Of a stretch of DNA of 5,116 nt, positions 1-5,116 are shown piece after piece. Position 1 is the stretch's first letter. Each line of letters begins with the position of its first letter. The notes below the pieces were generated by a model that was not told the origin of the DNA, ran no database searches, and saw only the letters and a program-made list of their open reading frames with translations. Source of the stretch: UBA5704 sp036380715 (lineage in GTDB: Bacteria > Acidobacteriota > Thermoanaerobaculia > Multivoradales > UBA5704); contig DASVEF010000262.1 in NCBI GenBank assembly GCA_036380715.1, positions 1 through 5,116 on the forward strand, read 5' to 3'. A program made the translations under genes and the position numbers.

Positions 1-1
1 C

Positions 2-520
2 CTGCGCGAGAAGCGGGTCGACCTGCTGCTGGAGGCCGTGGCCCGCTTGGCTCCCGGCCATCCCGGTCCCCTGCTCGCCGTCCTGGGGGATGGGCCGGAC
101 CGCGGACGCCTGGAGGAGATCGCCGGCCGTCTCGGTTTGGATCGCGCGGTCGTCTTCCATGGGCATCTGCCGACGAGCGCGGAGGTCTGGCGGCGGATGG
201 GGGCGGCTCGGATCGCCGTCCAGCCCTCCTCGCGCGAAGGCTTCGGGCTCTTCCCCTTGGAAGCCATGGCGGCCGGTCTGCCGGTCGTCTACTGCGAATC
301 CCCCGAGAGCGCCCTCGGCGAGCTGGTCGAGCCGGGCGTCCAGGGACTGAAAACCGAGCCGGACCCGGATGCCCTGGCCGCCGCGCTCGGCCTCCTGCTG
401 CGCGACGAGGCCGAGGTCGGCCGTCTGGCGGCCAACGCGCGCCGCCGGGCCGAGCGCTTCGACTGGCCGGCGGTGGCCGTGGAGATGGAGAAGGTGTTCC
501 GCGAGGCCCTCAGGCTTTAA
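2..520 (+). CDS. GT4-family glycosyltransferase, C-terminal part (5' end outside window)
   Basis: This is the C-terminal 172 residues of a GT-B-fold retaining glycosyltransferase of the GT4 (glycosyl transferases group 1) type. Such enzymes move a sugar from a nucleotide-sugar donor to a lipid-linked or glycan acceptor at the cytoplasmic side of the membrane. The reading frame is open from base 2, starting LREKRVDLLLEAV, which matches the family's 'K..D.L..A' start of the donor-binding domain. Landmarks follow in the usual order: the LLAVLGDGP strand-turn (visible residues 24-32), the VVFHGHLP segment (50-57), then the donor-site EX7E motif, EGFGLFPLE, with glutamates at visible residues 79 and 87, followed by AMAAGLPVV. 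The end, with a W-x-x-V-A helix after RFDW, is also typical. A GTG at 38 could be mistaken for a start, but it lies inside the domain, so the true start is upstream. The stop is TAA at 518-520, 23 bp before the next gene on the same strand. Donor and acceptor cannot be told from this half. Confidence 0.92.
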   Translation: MREKRVDLLLEAVARLAPGHPGPLLAVLGDGPDRGRLEEIAGRLGLDRAVVFHGHLPTSAEVWRRMGAARIAVQPSSREGFGLFPLEAMAAGLPVVYCESPESALGELVEPGVQGLKTEPDPDALAAALGLLLRDEAEVGRLAANARRRAERFDWPAVAVEMEKVFREALRL

Positions 521-529
521 AAACCGCTC

Positions 530-543
530 TAGAATCCCGCCCC
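530..543 (+). promoter_or_regulatory. Possible leaderless -10 promoter element for the GT-C gene
   Basis: TAGAAT at 530-535 matches the sigma-70 -10 consensus at five of six positions and lies 8 bases before the ATG at 544. A transcript starting about 7 bases downstream would begin at or next to the ATG. The 8-base spacer is only C and G (CCCGCCCC), and no purine-rich Shine-Dalgarno sequence precedes the ATG, which agrees with leaderless translation. The stretch 516-535 is a local AT-rich dip in very GC-rich DNA. No recognisable -35 hexamer sits 16-18 bases upstream; that position falls in the end of the upstream gene (CCCTCA). The alternative is cotranscription with the GT4 gene and translational coupling. 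Confidence 0.4.
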
Positions 544-2673
544 ATGTTCCTGGTCGACCTCCTCGGCGCGGCGCTGACGCTGATCACCCTGCTCTTCCTG
601 GGGCTGGGGGGCTATCTGCTGGCGCGGCTTCTCCTCCGCGAGGAGGCGGTGCGCGATCCACTGGCGTTCGGCATCGCCGCGCTGCTCGCGATGACGGCCG
701 AAGCCGGGGCCATCGGCCTCCTCCTCGGCAAGCTGGGGCTGCGGAGGATCGAGATCGGGCTGGCCCTGCTGGCCGGGACCGTCCTGGTCCTGCTCCGGAC
801 GGCCAAGCGGTCGGGGGAGGACGTCTGGGCTCCGGCGCGCCTCCTGGGACAGCGGCTCCGCGACCGGCTGGGCGAATACCCGGCCATGACCTTGATTTCT
901 CTCCACGCCGTGGCCGCCGAAGGGATCCGCGGGCTCCTGCGTCCGCCGCTCTCCTGGGACAGCCTGATGTACCACCTGCCGATCGTGGCGACCTGGCTGC
1001 GGGACGGGCGGATCGCGCCGGTCTTCGGCATGAAGCCGCTCCACTTCTACGGCTACCAGCCGGCGGGCGGGATGGTCTGGGCCTGGTGGTGGATGGCGCC
1101 GTCGCACAGCGAGCTCTACGTCAACCTGGCCTTCTTTCCGCAGGCCGCGCTGCTCGCCCTCGCCGCGGGAGGAGTGGCCCGCGAGCTGGGAGCGCGCCGG
1201 CACTGGCCGCTCGCCGCGTTCCTGATCTTCCTCGCGCCCACTGTGATCCGCTTCGCCGCCACCCAGTACGTGGACGTCTACGTGGGCGCGACGATCGCGG
1301 CGGCCGCCTTCTTCGCCTTGCGCTGGATGCGCGAGCCGCGCTGGGGGGACGCTCTGCTGGCCGGGGCCGGCCTGGGGCTCGCGGCGGGCTCCAAGGTCCT
1401 GGGGCTCGCCTACGCCCTGGCGCTCGCTCCGGTGGCCCTGGTCCTGGCGCGGGGCTCCTGGCGGCAAAGGACCGGGCAGCTCCTCGCGGCGCTGGCGCTC
1501 CTGGTGCTCCTCGGCGGCGTCTTCTACGCCCAGAACGTCGCGGCCGGGGTGGGGCCGCTCGGCGCCAAGTGCGACCAGGTCCCCGGCGTCGAAACCGCGG
1601 AGGTCGTGCCGAGCATCCCCCGGATCAACACGGTCGCCTACATGTGGCGGGACATGTTGAAGAAGGGCTGGCTGCTCGACGCGTTCCTTGGGCTCACCCA
1701 TCCCGGCTCGCTGGAGCTGGGGACCGGCCCCCAGGTGTTCCTGCTCCTGCCGGCGCTCCTCCTCCCCCTGGGCTTCCCCCGGGTCGAGCGCCGGGCCGCG
1801 CTCCTCGTCTGGAGCCAGATCGCCGTCCAGCTCTTCCTCTGGTTCACGGTCCCCTACGCCAGCTCGGGGCACGTCTACGCCAACGTCCGCTATCTGATCG
1901 GGGCGCTGGCGCTCGCCTTCGCGGGCGTCGTGGCGCTCGCGGAACGGAGAGGGGTGAGCGACCGCTGGTTGCGCGGGATCGCCCTGGCGCTCCTCGTCCA
2001 GGACCTCTTGATGCTCCACGCCGAGATGCCGCGCGGCGTCCGGCTCGCCCTCGCCGCCTTCGACGTCCTCGCCGTGGTGGTCGCGTTCTCTCCGCGTCTG
2101 CGGACCTTCGGCCGGTGCCGTTGGCGGGAGCTCGCCACGGCCACGGCGGTCCTGCTCGTCCTCGGAGCTCCGTACCTCGCGAAGTTCCGTGTGGCCGACC
2201 GGGGCCGGGCCTTCCTCCGGGAGTTCACGACTCACCAGACGGCCACCCGCCACTTCGCCCGCGCCTGGCACTGGCTCGACCTGTACGGCGGCAGCGGCGA
2301 CGTCGCCGTGGTGGGCAGCCCGGTGAGCTACTTCGCCTATCCGGCCATGGGGACCCATCTCGAACGGCGGGCCGTCTACGTCAACGTGAACCGGCGGGAC
2401 TCGCGCAACGCGGTGGACTACCCCGCCTGCGATCCGCGGGTCGACCCCGATCCGCAGGCCTGGCTGGAGAACCTGCTCGAGCAGGATGTCCGCTGGCTCC
2501 TTCTCAACCGGTTCCCGCAGATCGGGTTCCCCCAGGAGCACGCCTGGGCCATGGCCCGGCCCGACCTGTTCGCCGTCCGCTACCAGGATCAGACCAACGT
2601 GATCTTTGAATTCCGGCCTTGGAGGGTCCGGCGCGGTCTATCCACCCGCGCCGAGCCGGCCGCGCAGCCGTAG
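544..2673 (+). CDS. Polytopic GT-C-like membrane glycosyltransferase with C-terminal soluble domain
   Basis: This 709-residue integral membrane protein probably transfers a sugar from a polyprenyl-phosphate donor on the periplasmic face, as GT-C enzymes do. Roughly 14-16 hydrophobic segments run from residue 8 to about 545 (for example 8-30, 40-61, 68-85, 193-212, 311-333, 396-413, 447-466, 529-545). After the third segment comes SWDSLMYHLP (137-146) followed by TWLRDGRI. This is the place where GT-C proteins carry their conserved acidic catalytic motif in the first large external loop, so D139 is the candidate catalytic residue. A second conserved-looking loop is KPLHFYGYQPAGG (164-176). The last ~160 residues are soluble, with a Rossmann-like VAVVGSP strand (587-593), and are probably periplasmic. 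ATG at 544 fits the hydrophobic N-terminus; it has no Shine-Dalgarno. It lies 23 bp after the GT4 gene, and its last 36 bp overlap the convergent gene. The GT-C call is confident in type only; sugar and acceptor are unknown, and a polymerase or ligase-like role is possible. Confidence 0.75.
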   Translation: MFLVDLLGAALTLITLLFLGLGGYLLARLLLREEAVRDPLAFGIAALLAMTAEAGAIGLLLGKLGLRRIEIGLALLAGTVLVLLRTAKRSGEDVWAPARLLGQRLRDRLGEYPAMTLISLHAVAAEGIRGLLRPPLSWDSLMYHLPIVATWLRDGRIAPVFGMKPLHFYGYQPAGGMVWAWWWMAPSHSELYVNLAFFPQAALLALAAGGVARELGARRHWPLAAFLIFLAPTVIRFAATQYVDVYVGATIAAAAFFALRWMREPRWGDALLAGAGLGLAAGSKVLGLAYALALAPVALVLARGSWRQRTGQLLAALALLVLLGGVFYAQNVAAGVGPLGAKCDQVPGVETAEVVPSIPRINTVAYMWRDMLKKGWLLDAFLGLTHPGSLELGTGPQVFLLLPALLLPLGFPRVERRAALLVWSQIAVQLFLWFTVPYASSGHVYANVRYLIGALALAFAGVVALAERRGVSDRWLRGIALALLVQDLLMLHAEMPRGVRLALAAFDVLAVVVAFSPRLRTFGRCRWRELATATAVLLVLGAPYLAKFRVADRGRAFLREFTTHQTATRHFARAWHWLDLYGGSGDVAVVGSPVSYFAYPAMGTHLERRAVYVNVNRRDSRNAVDYPACDPRVDPDPQAWLENLLEQDVRWLLLNRFPQIGFPQEHAWAMARPDLFAVRYQDQTNVIFEFRPWRVRRGLSTRAEPAAQP
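2629..2653. terminator. GC-rich hairpin at the convergent gene junction, possible bidirectional terminator
   Basis: CGGCGCGG (2629-2636) and CCGCGCCG (2646-2653) form a perfect 8-bp stem with a 9-base loop, TCTATCCAC. The loop contains the complement of the minus-strand gene's TAG stop (2638-2640), so the hairpin lies within the 36-bp overlap of the two convergent genes and just before it. Neither side is followed by a T-run, so it is not a classical intrinsic terminator. It could slow polymerase, protect mRNA 3' ends, or be chance in GC-rich DNA. No other terminator candidate separates the two convergent genes. Confidence 0.35.
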
Positions 2674-4434
2674 CCCCGCCGGGTTCCCCGGGTCCAGCTC
2701 CAGCAGCCTGCGGTTGAAAGCCCGGGCGCCGTCCAGGTCGCCCCGCCGGGCGAGCAGCACGGTCTTGTTCTGGAGAGCGGAGAGGTTCCGGGGATTGAGC
2801 GCCAGGGCGCGGTCGAGGTGCCGCTCCGCCTCCTCCATCTGTCCGATCGCCAGGTAGACGCCCCCGAGATTGCTCTGCACGTCGTCCGACCGGGGCTCCA
2901 GAATCTCGGCGCGCTGGTAGAACCGCAGGGCCGTGGCCCAATCCCGCTGCCGGGCGGCCAGATTGCCCAGGTTCAGACAGGCAAGGAAGTCCCTCGGGTT
3001 GAGCAGGAACGACGCCTTGTAGTGCTCGTGCGCCGCCGCGGGATCGCCTCGCTCCTCGGCCAGCCGGCCCAGGTTGTAGTGCACGAGGTCCATCCGCGGC
3101 CCGAACCCGGCGAGGTGGGGCAGGACGAACGCCACGGCTGCCAGGGTCATACCGAGCCCGCGCCCCTTCCTCCGCTCCCGCCAAGCGCCGGCCAGCTCGA
3201 CGAGCGGCACGGCCGCGAGCGGCAGCAGCGCCGGCACGACCGGCAGCCGATAGCGCGAGAAGAGGAAGAAGATCACCGTCGAGGCCGTCCACCCGAGGGT
3301 GAAAAGGAGCGCCGGAGCGAACGGCCCGGGACGCCGGCGCACCCTCCACAGTCCGGCGAGGGCGAGCAGCGACACGGTGCCGAATTCGACGAGCGGCAGG
3401 CGGTAGACCGGCGAGAGGGTCTGAATGTAATAGAAGTCCACCGCGTCCGGCCATTCGTACCAGCTCCAGAACATCCCCAGCTTGCGGAGCTGGAGGCGGA
3501 GAAAGTTCCCGGGGTGATCCCCGGCCCAGGCGAGGGCCTTGCCCAGCCAGTAGCTCGAGACCTCGGCCGGCGACAGCTTCCGGCCCAGCGCCTGCTCGGC
3601 GACCCTCACCGGTTCCCGCCGCTCCAGGGCGGGGATCTGCTTGCCGGGGACGATCGGCTGATACGTGCCGTCTGCCTCCGGGTTGTTGCCGATCCAGAAG
3701 TTCACACCCCCCTGGAAGGTGGTGGGGAGGAAGTCGCCGCCGACGAGCCCGTTGCGCAGCGCGACCGGAGCGAGGGCCAGCACCAGTCCCAGGATGAGCG
3801 CGCCTCCCGGGTGGACGAGCCCCTTGAGGCCGCGCTCCCGGCTCCAGGCCAGAGGCAGGAGGAACGGCAGCAGCAGCAGAGCGTTCTCGCGCAGCAGGGC
3901 GAGGATCCCCAGCAGGACCCCAGCAGCCAGCCATCGTCTTATGCCTTCCCTGGTACGCGCGGCGGCGAGGGCCCACAGCAGGAAGCAGGTCGCCGAGACC
4001 GCGAGAGACTCCTTGAGGAGATGGGCGTCATAGAAGACGAAGGGACCGTAGACCGCCGCGAGCCCGGCCGCCGCGAGCCCCACCCGCTCGCCGCCCATCT
4101 CCCGTCCCGCCCGGTAGAGCGCCCAGCAGCCGGCGATCGCGGCCGCGATCTGCGCCAGGTAGGCGGCGTCGAGGCTGCCTCCGGTCAGGGCGTAGATCCC
4201 GGCGAGCAGATAGGGGTAGAGGGGGGCCTGAAAGAAGACCTGCGATCCGAGCCAGTCGCCGCCCGCGATCTCCCGCGCCCAGCGGTCGTACTCCTGGCTG
4301 TCCATGGCCAGTCCGGCGAAGAACGGCTCGTCCCGCACCGCCCACCAGTGGACGAGGCGCAGGACGAGGGCGACCGCCAGGATGACGATGAGAAGGTGCC
4401 GCCCGCCGCGGCGTTCCTGTCCGGGGCTCTCCAT
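2638..4434 (-). CDS. GT39/ArnT-like GT-C membrane glycosyltransferase fused to four TPR repeats
   Basis: This 598-residue membrane protein resembles the dolichyl/undecaprenyl-phosphate-mannose protein mannosyltransferase (GT39, PMT/ArnT-like) superfamily, which transfers lipid-linked sugars on the periplasmic side. A positively charged N-terminus and a first membrane helix (about 13-32) lead into a loop with MDSQEYDRWA (44-53), the family's D-x-x-x-Y motif; D45 is the candidate catalytic acid. Next come QAPLYPYLLAG (69-79), RENALLLLP (182-190), a large external loop with GGVNFWIGNNPEADGTY (242-258), and FSRYRLPVVPAL (392-403). I count about twelve membrane segments to residue 444. Residues 450-585 are four consecutive 34-residue TPR units starting near 450, 484, 518 and 552, each ending in a P-x-[D/N]-like turn (LNPRDF, LEPRSD, LNPRNL, LDPGNP). 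The ATG is fixed by an in-frame TAA five codons upstream (4447-4449); the AGG-CGG ahead of it is only a weak ribosome site. The gene converges on and overlaps the neighbouring GT-C gene. The TPR tail probably binds a protein partner or acceptor; the substrate is unknown. Confidence 0.87.
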   Translation of the reverse strand: MESPGQERRGGRHLLIVILAVALVLRLVHWWAVRDEPFFAGLAMDSQEYDRWAREIAGGDWLGSQVFFQAPLYPYLLAGIYALTGGSLDAAYLAQIAAAIAGCWALYRAGREMGGERVGLAAAGLAAVYGPFVFYDAHLLKESLAVSATCFLLWALAAARTREGIRRWLAAGVLLGILALLRENALLLLPFLLPLAWSRERGLKGLVHPGGALILGLVLALAPVALRNGLVGGDFLPTTFQGGVNFWIGNNPEADGTYQPIVPGKQIPALERREPVRVAEQALGRKLSPAEVSSYWLGKALAWAGDHPGNFLRLQLRKLGMFWSWYEWPDAVDFYYIQTLSPVYRLPLVEFGTVSLLALAGLWRVRRRPGPFAPALLFTLGWTASTVIFFLFSRYRLPVVPALLPLAAVPLVELAGAWRERRKGRGLGMTLAAVAFVLPHLAGFGPRMDLVHYNLGRLAEERGDPAAAHEHYKASFLLNPRDFLACLNLGNLAARQRDWATALRFYQRAEILEPRSDDVQSNLGGVYLAIGQMEEAERHLDRALALNPRNLSALQNKTVLLARRGDLDGARAFNRRLLELDPGNPAGLRLRGRLGAGG

Positions 4435-4488
4435 GAGCCGCCTATGTTACGATTTCGCCAACCTGAGACACAGAAAGGGAACTAGCAG
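4435..4488. promoter_or_regulatory. 54-bp divergent intergenic region with overlapping -10-like elements
   Basis: This short gap must hold the start signals of both divergent genes unless they are transcribed from further away. CTATGTTA at 4442-4449 reads as a -10-like hexamer on both strands: TATGTT (4443-4448) on plus and TAACAT (complement of 4444-4449) on minus, each four of six matches to TATAAT with the key T, A and final T kept. From these, the plus transcript would start near 4455 and include the ribosome site of the zinc-ribbon gene. The minus transcript would start only a few bases before the ATG at 4434. No convincing -35 hexamer is seen for either, so this rests on the -10 match and the position. 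Confidence 0.33.
4475..4480 (+). promoter_or_regulatory. Shine-Dalgarno site of the zinc-ribbon gene
   Basis: AAGGGA lies 8 bases before the ATG at 4489, a normal distance. It is the only clear purine-rich ribosome site in the window and supports this start. An in-frame TAG at 4483-4485, two codons before the ATG, rules out any longer N-terminus. Confidence 0.7.
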
Positions 4489-5116
4489 ATGCCGCGCATT
4501 GAGTTCACCGGCAACTATGAGGATCTGTCGACCGACCGGGGCTACCAGTTCAAGTTCTATTGCGAGAAGTGCGGGAACGGCTACATGTCGAGCTTCAAAG
4601 CCTCGAAGATGGGCCTGGCCGCTTCGGCCGCGAGCGTGGCCGGCAATCTCTTCGGAGGGATTTTCGGCCGGGCCGCGGATACCGCTTACGAGATCCAGCG
4701 CGCCGTCGGCGGGCCGGCCCACGACTCGGCGTTGCGCGAAGCCGTCGAGGAGATCCGGCCTCTCTTCAAGCAGTGCACGCGCTGCGGCCAGTACGTCTGC
4801 GAGCCGGTCTGCTTCAACAGCAAGGCCGGGCTCTGCGAGACCTGCGCCCCCGACATGGACGAGGAGATCGCCGCGGCCCAGGCCGAGGCCGCCCGCGAGC
4901 AGGCTTTCGAGAAGGCGCGCAACGTCGACTGGATGAAGGGGCGCGATCTCGGCAACGTGACGGGCGCGGCCTGCAAGGCCTGCGGCGCCAAGACCGGCGC
5001 GGCCAAGTTCTGCCCCGAGTGCGGCACCCCCACGAAACAGAAGGCCGCCTGCAACTCGTGCGGCGTCGAGATCGAGGGGAGCCCCAAGTTCTGCCCCGAG
5101 TGCGGGCAGAGGTTCT
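4489..5116 (+). CDS. Multi-zinc-ribbon protein, 3' end cut by window edge
   Basis: The first 209 codons of a cysteine-rich, probably cytoplasmic protein of unknown function are visible. It holds exactly 16 cysteines, all in spacings that suit zinc: C25/C28, C96/C99, C104/C108, C116/C119, C162/C165 with C175/C178, and C188/C191 with C202/C205. The last two groups are classic C-x2-C zinc ribbons, both ending KFCPECG, as in double-zinc-ribbon proteins. The first pair (CEKCG) may combine with C96/C99 to make a ribbon split by an insert of about 67 residues. That insert includes a Gly/Ala-rich hydrophobic stretch (42-60) that could be a glycine-zipper-like or membrane-touching helix. An Ala/Glu-rich helix (about 122-144) links to the C-terminal ribbons. 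The start is fixed by a good ribosome site and an upstream in-frame stop. Proteins ending in a CPECG ribbon often stop a few residues later, so little is probably missing. It is divergent from the GT39-TPR gene, with no evident functional link. It could serve as a protein- or nucleic-acid-binding adaptor; no enzyme motif is seen. Confidence 0.87.
   Translation, partial: MPRIEFTGNYEDLSTDRGYQFKFYCEKCGNGYMSSFKASKMGLAASAASVAGNLFGGIFGRAADTAYEIQRAVGGPAHDSALREAVEEIRPLFKQCTRCGQYVCEPVCFNSKAGLCETCAPDMDEEIAAAQAEAAREQAFEKARNVDWMKGRDLGNVTGAACKACGAKTGAAKFCPECGTPTKQKAACNSCGVEIEGSPKFCPECGQRF
5003..5105 (+). repeat. Direct repeat encoding duplicated zinc-ribbon halves
   Basis: A 22-base sequence occurs identically at 5003-5024 and 5084-5105, 81 bases (27 codons) apart and in the same frame. 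It encodes the KFCPECG core of each of the two C-terminal zinc ribbons. The preceding half-ribbons (CKACG and CNSCG) also align but have diverged, and the second module is one residue longer between its cysteine pairs. This looks like duplication of a ribbon module within the gene, not a mobile or regulatory repeat. Confidence 0.85.

Noticed and set aside
38..40. GTG as a possible start of the GT4 gene
   Set aside because: The frame stays open to the window edge, and the residues before this codon (LREKRVDLLLEA) belong to the conserved domain, so the gene is simply cut by the window.
529..2541. A 670-codon open frame on minus opposite the GT-C gene
   Set aside because: Its composition (Glu, Arg, Gln, Pro, His) is the mirror of a hydrophobic membrane protein, and it has no family features. 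It is an antisense shadow.
369..2609. A 746-codon open frame on plus overlapping the GT4 and GT-C genes
   Set aside because: It is out of frame with two well-supported genes, made mostly of Arg, Pro, Gly and Ala, with no domain or motif. Such long frames are expected in DNA this GC-rich.
2504..3976. A 490-codon open frame on minus in another frame of the GT39-TPR gene
   Set aside because: It is Arg/Ala/Gly/Pro-rich with no membrane segments or repeats, and overlaps the real gene on the same strand.
2818..4485. A 555-codon open frame on plus opposite the GT39-TPR gene
   Set aside because: It is an antisense shadow with highly charged low-complexity content and no motif, while the minus-strand protein has clear GT-C and TPR signatures.
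4304..4936. A 210-codon open frame on plus across the divergent gap and into the zinc-ribbon gene
   Set aside because: It overlaps the start of the minus gene and reads the zinc-ribbon gene out of frame into Arg/Pro/Ser-rich sequence with no motif.
4686..5087. A 133-codon open frame on minus opposite the zinc-ribbon gene
   Set aside because: Segments such as PHSGQNLA are the reverse reading of zinc-ribbon KFCPECG codons. This is a known way to get spurious genes, and the plus-strand cysteine pattern is decisive.

Overview
This is a gene-dense stretch of a very GC-rich (about 70% by eye) bacterial genome. It carries four protein genes: three glycosyltransferases and one zinc-ribbon protein. 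No RNA gene, mobile element, CRISPR array or phage signature is visible. The codon third positions are strongly G/C and the long intervals between stops on the non-coding strands are what such composition produces. High GC, a glycosyltransferase cluster rich in GT-C membrane enzymes, and a multi-zinc-ribbon protein would fit Acidobacteriota or a similar high-GC Gram-negative phylum. That placement is an inference from style, not from a marker gene.

Layout: (1) 2-520 (+), the C-terminal half of a GT4-type (GT-B fold) cytoplasmic glycosyltransferase whose start lies outside the window. (2) 544-2673 (+), a 709-residue polytopic GT-C-like membrane protein. It starts 23 bp after the GT4 gene, has no Shine-Dalgarno sequence, and has a TAGAAT box immediately upstream that suggests a leaderless transcript. 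(3) 2638-4434 (-), a 598-residue GT39/ArnT-like membrane glycosyltransferase ending in four 34-residue TPR repeats. It converges on gene 2 and overlaps it by 36 bp, with an 8-bp perfect GC-rich hairpin at the junction. (4) 4489-5116 (+), the first 209 codons of a cysteine-rich zinc-ribbon protein. It is divergent from gene 3 across a 54-bp gap that holds a near-symmetric -10-like element. No stretch over 300 bp lacks a gene.

How they may work together: the GT4 enzyme would use nucleotide sugars in the cytoplasm. The two GT-C proteins would be expected to use polyprenyl-phosphate-linked sugars on the outer face of the inner membrane. Together they suggest assembly or decoration of a cell-surface glycan, or protein O-glycosylation. 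The TPR tail of gene 3, also seen in eukaryotic TMTC O-mannosyltransferases, makes a protein acceptor plausible but not shown. The zinc-ribbon gene has no evident link to the glycan genes and may simply be a neighbour. I saw no clear sign of a wholly new system. The most unusual points are the GT-C/TPR architecture, the in-register convergent overlap, and the 16-cysteine protein.
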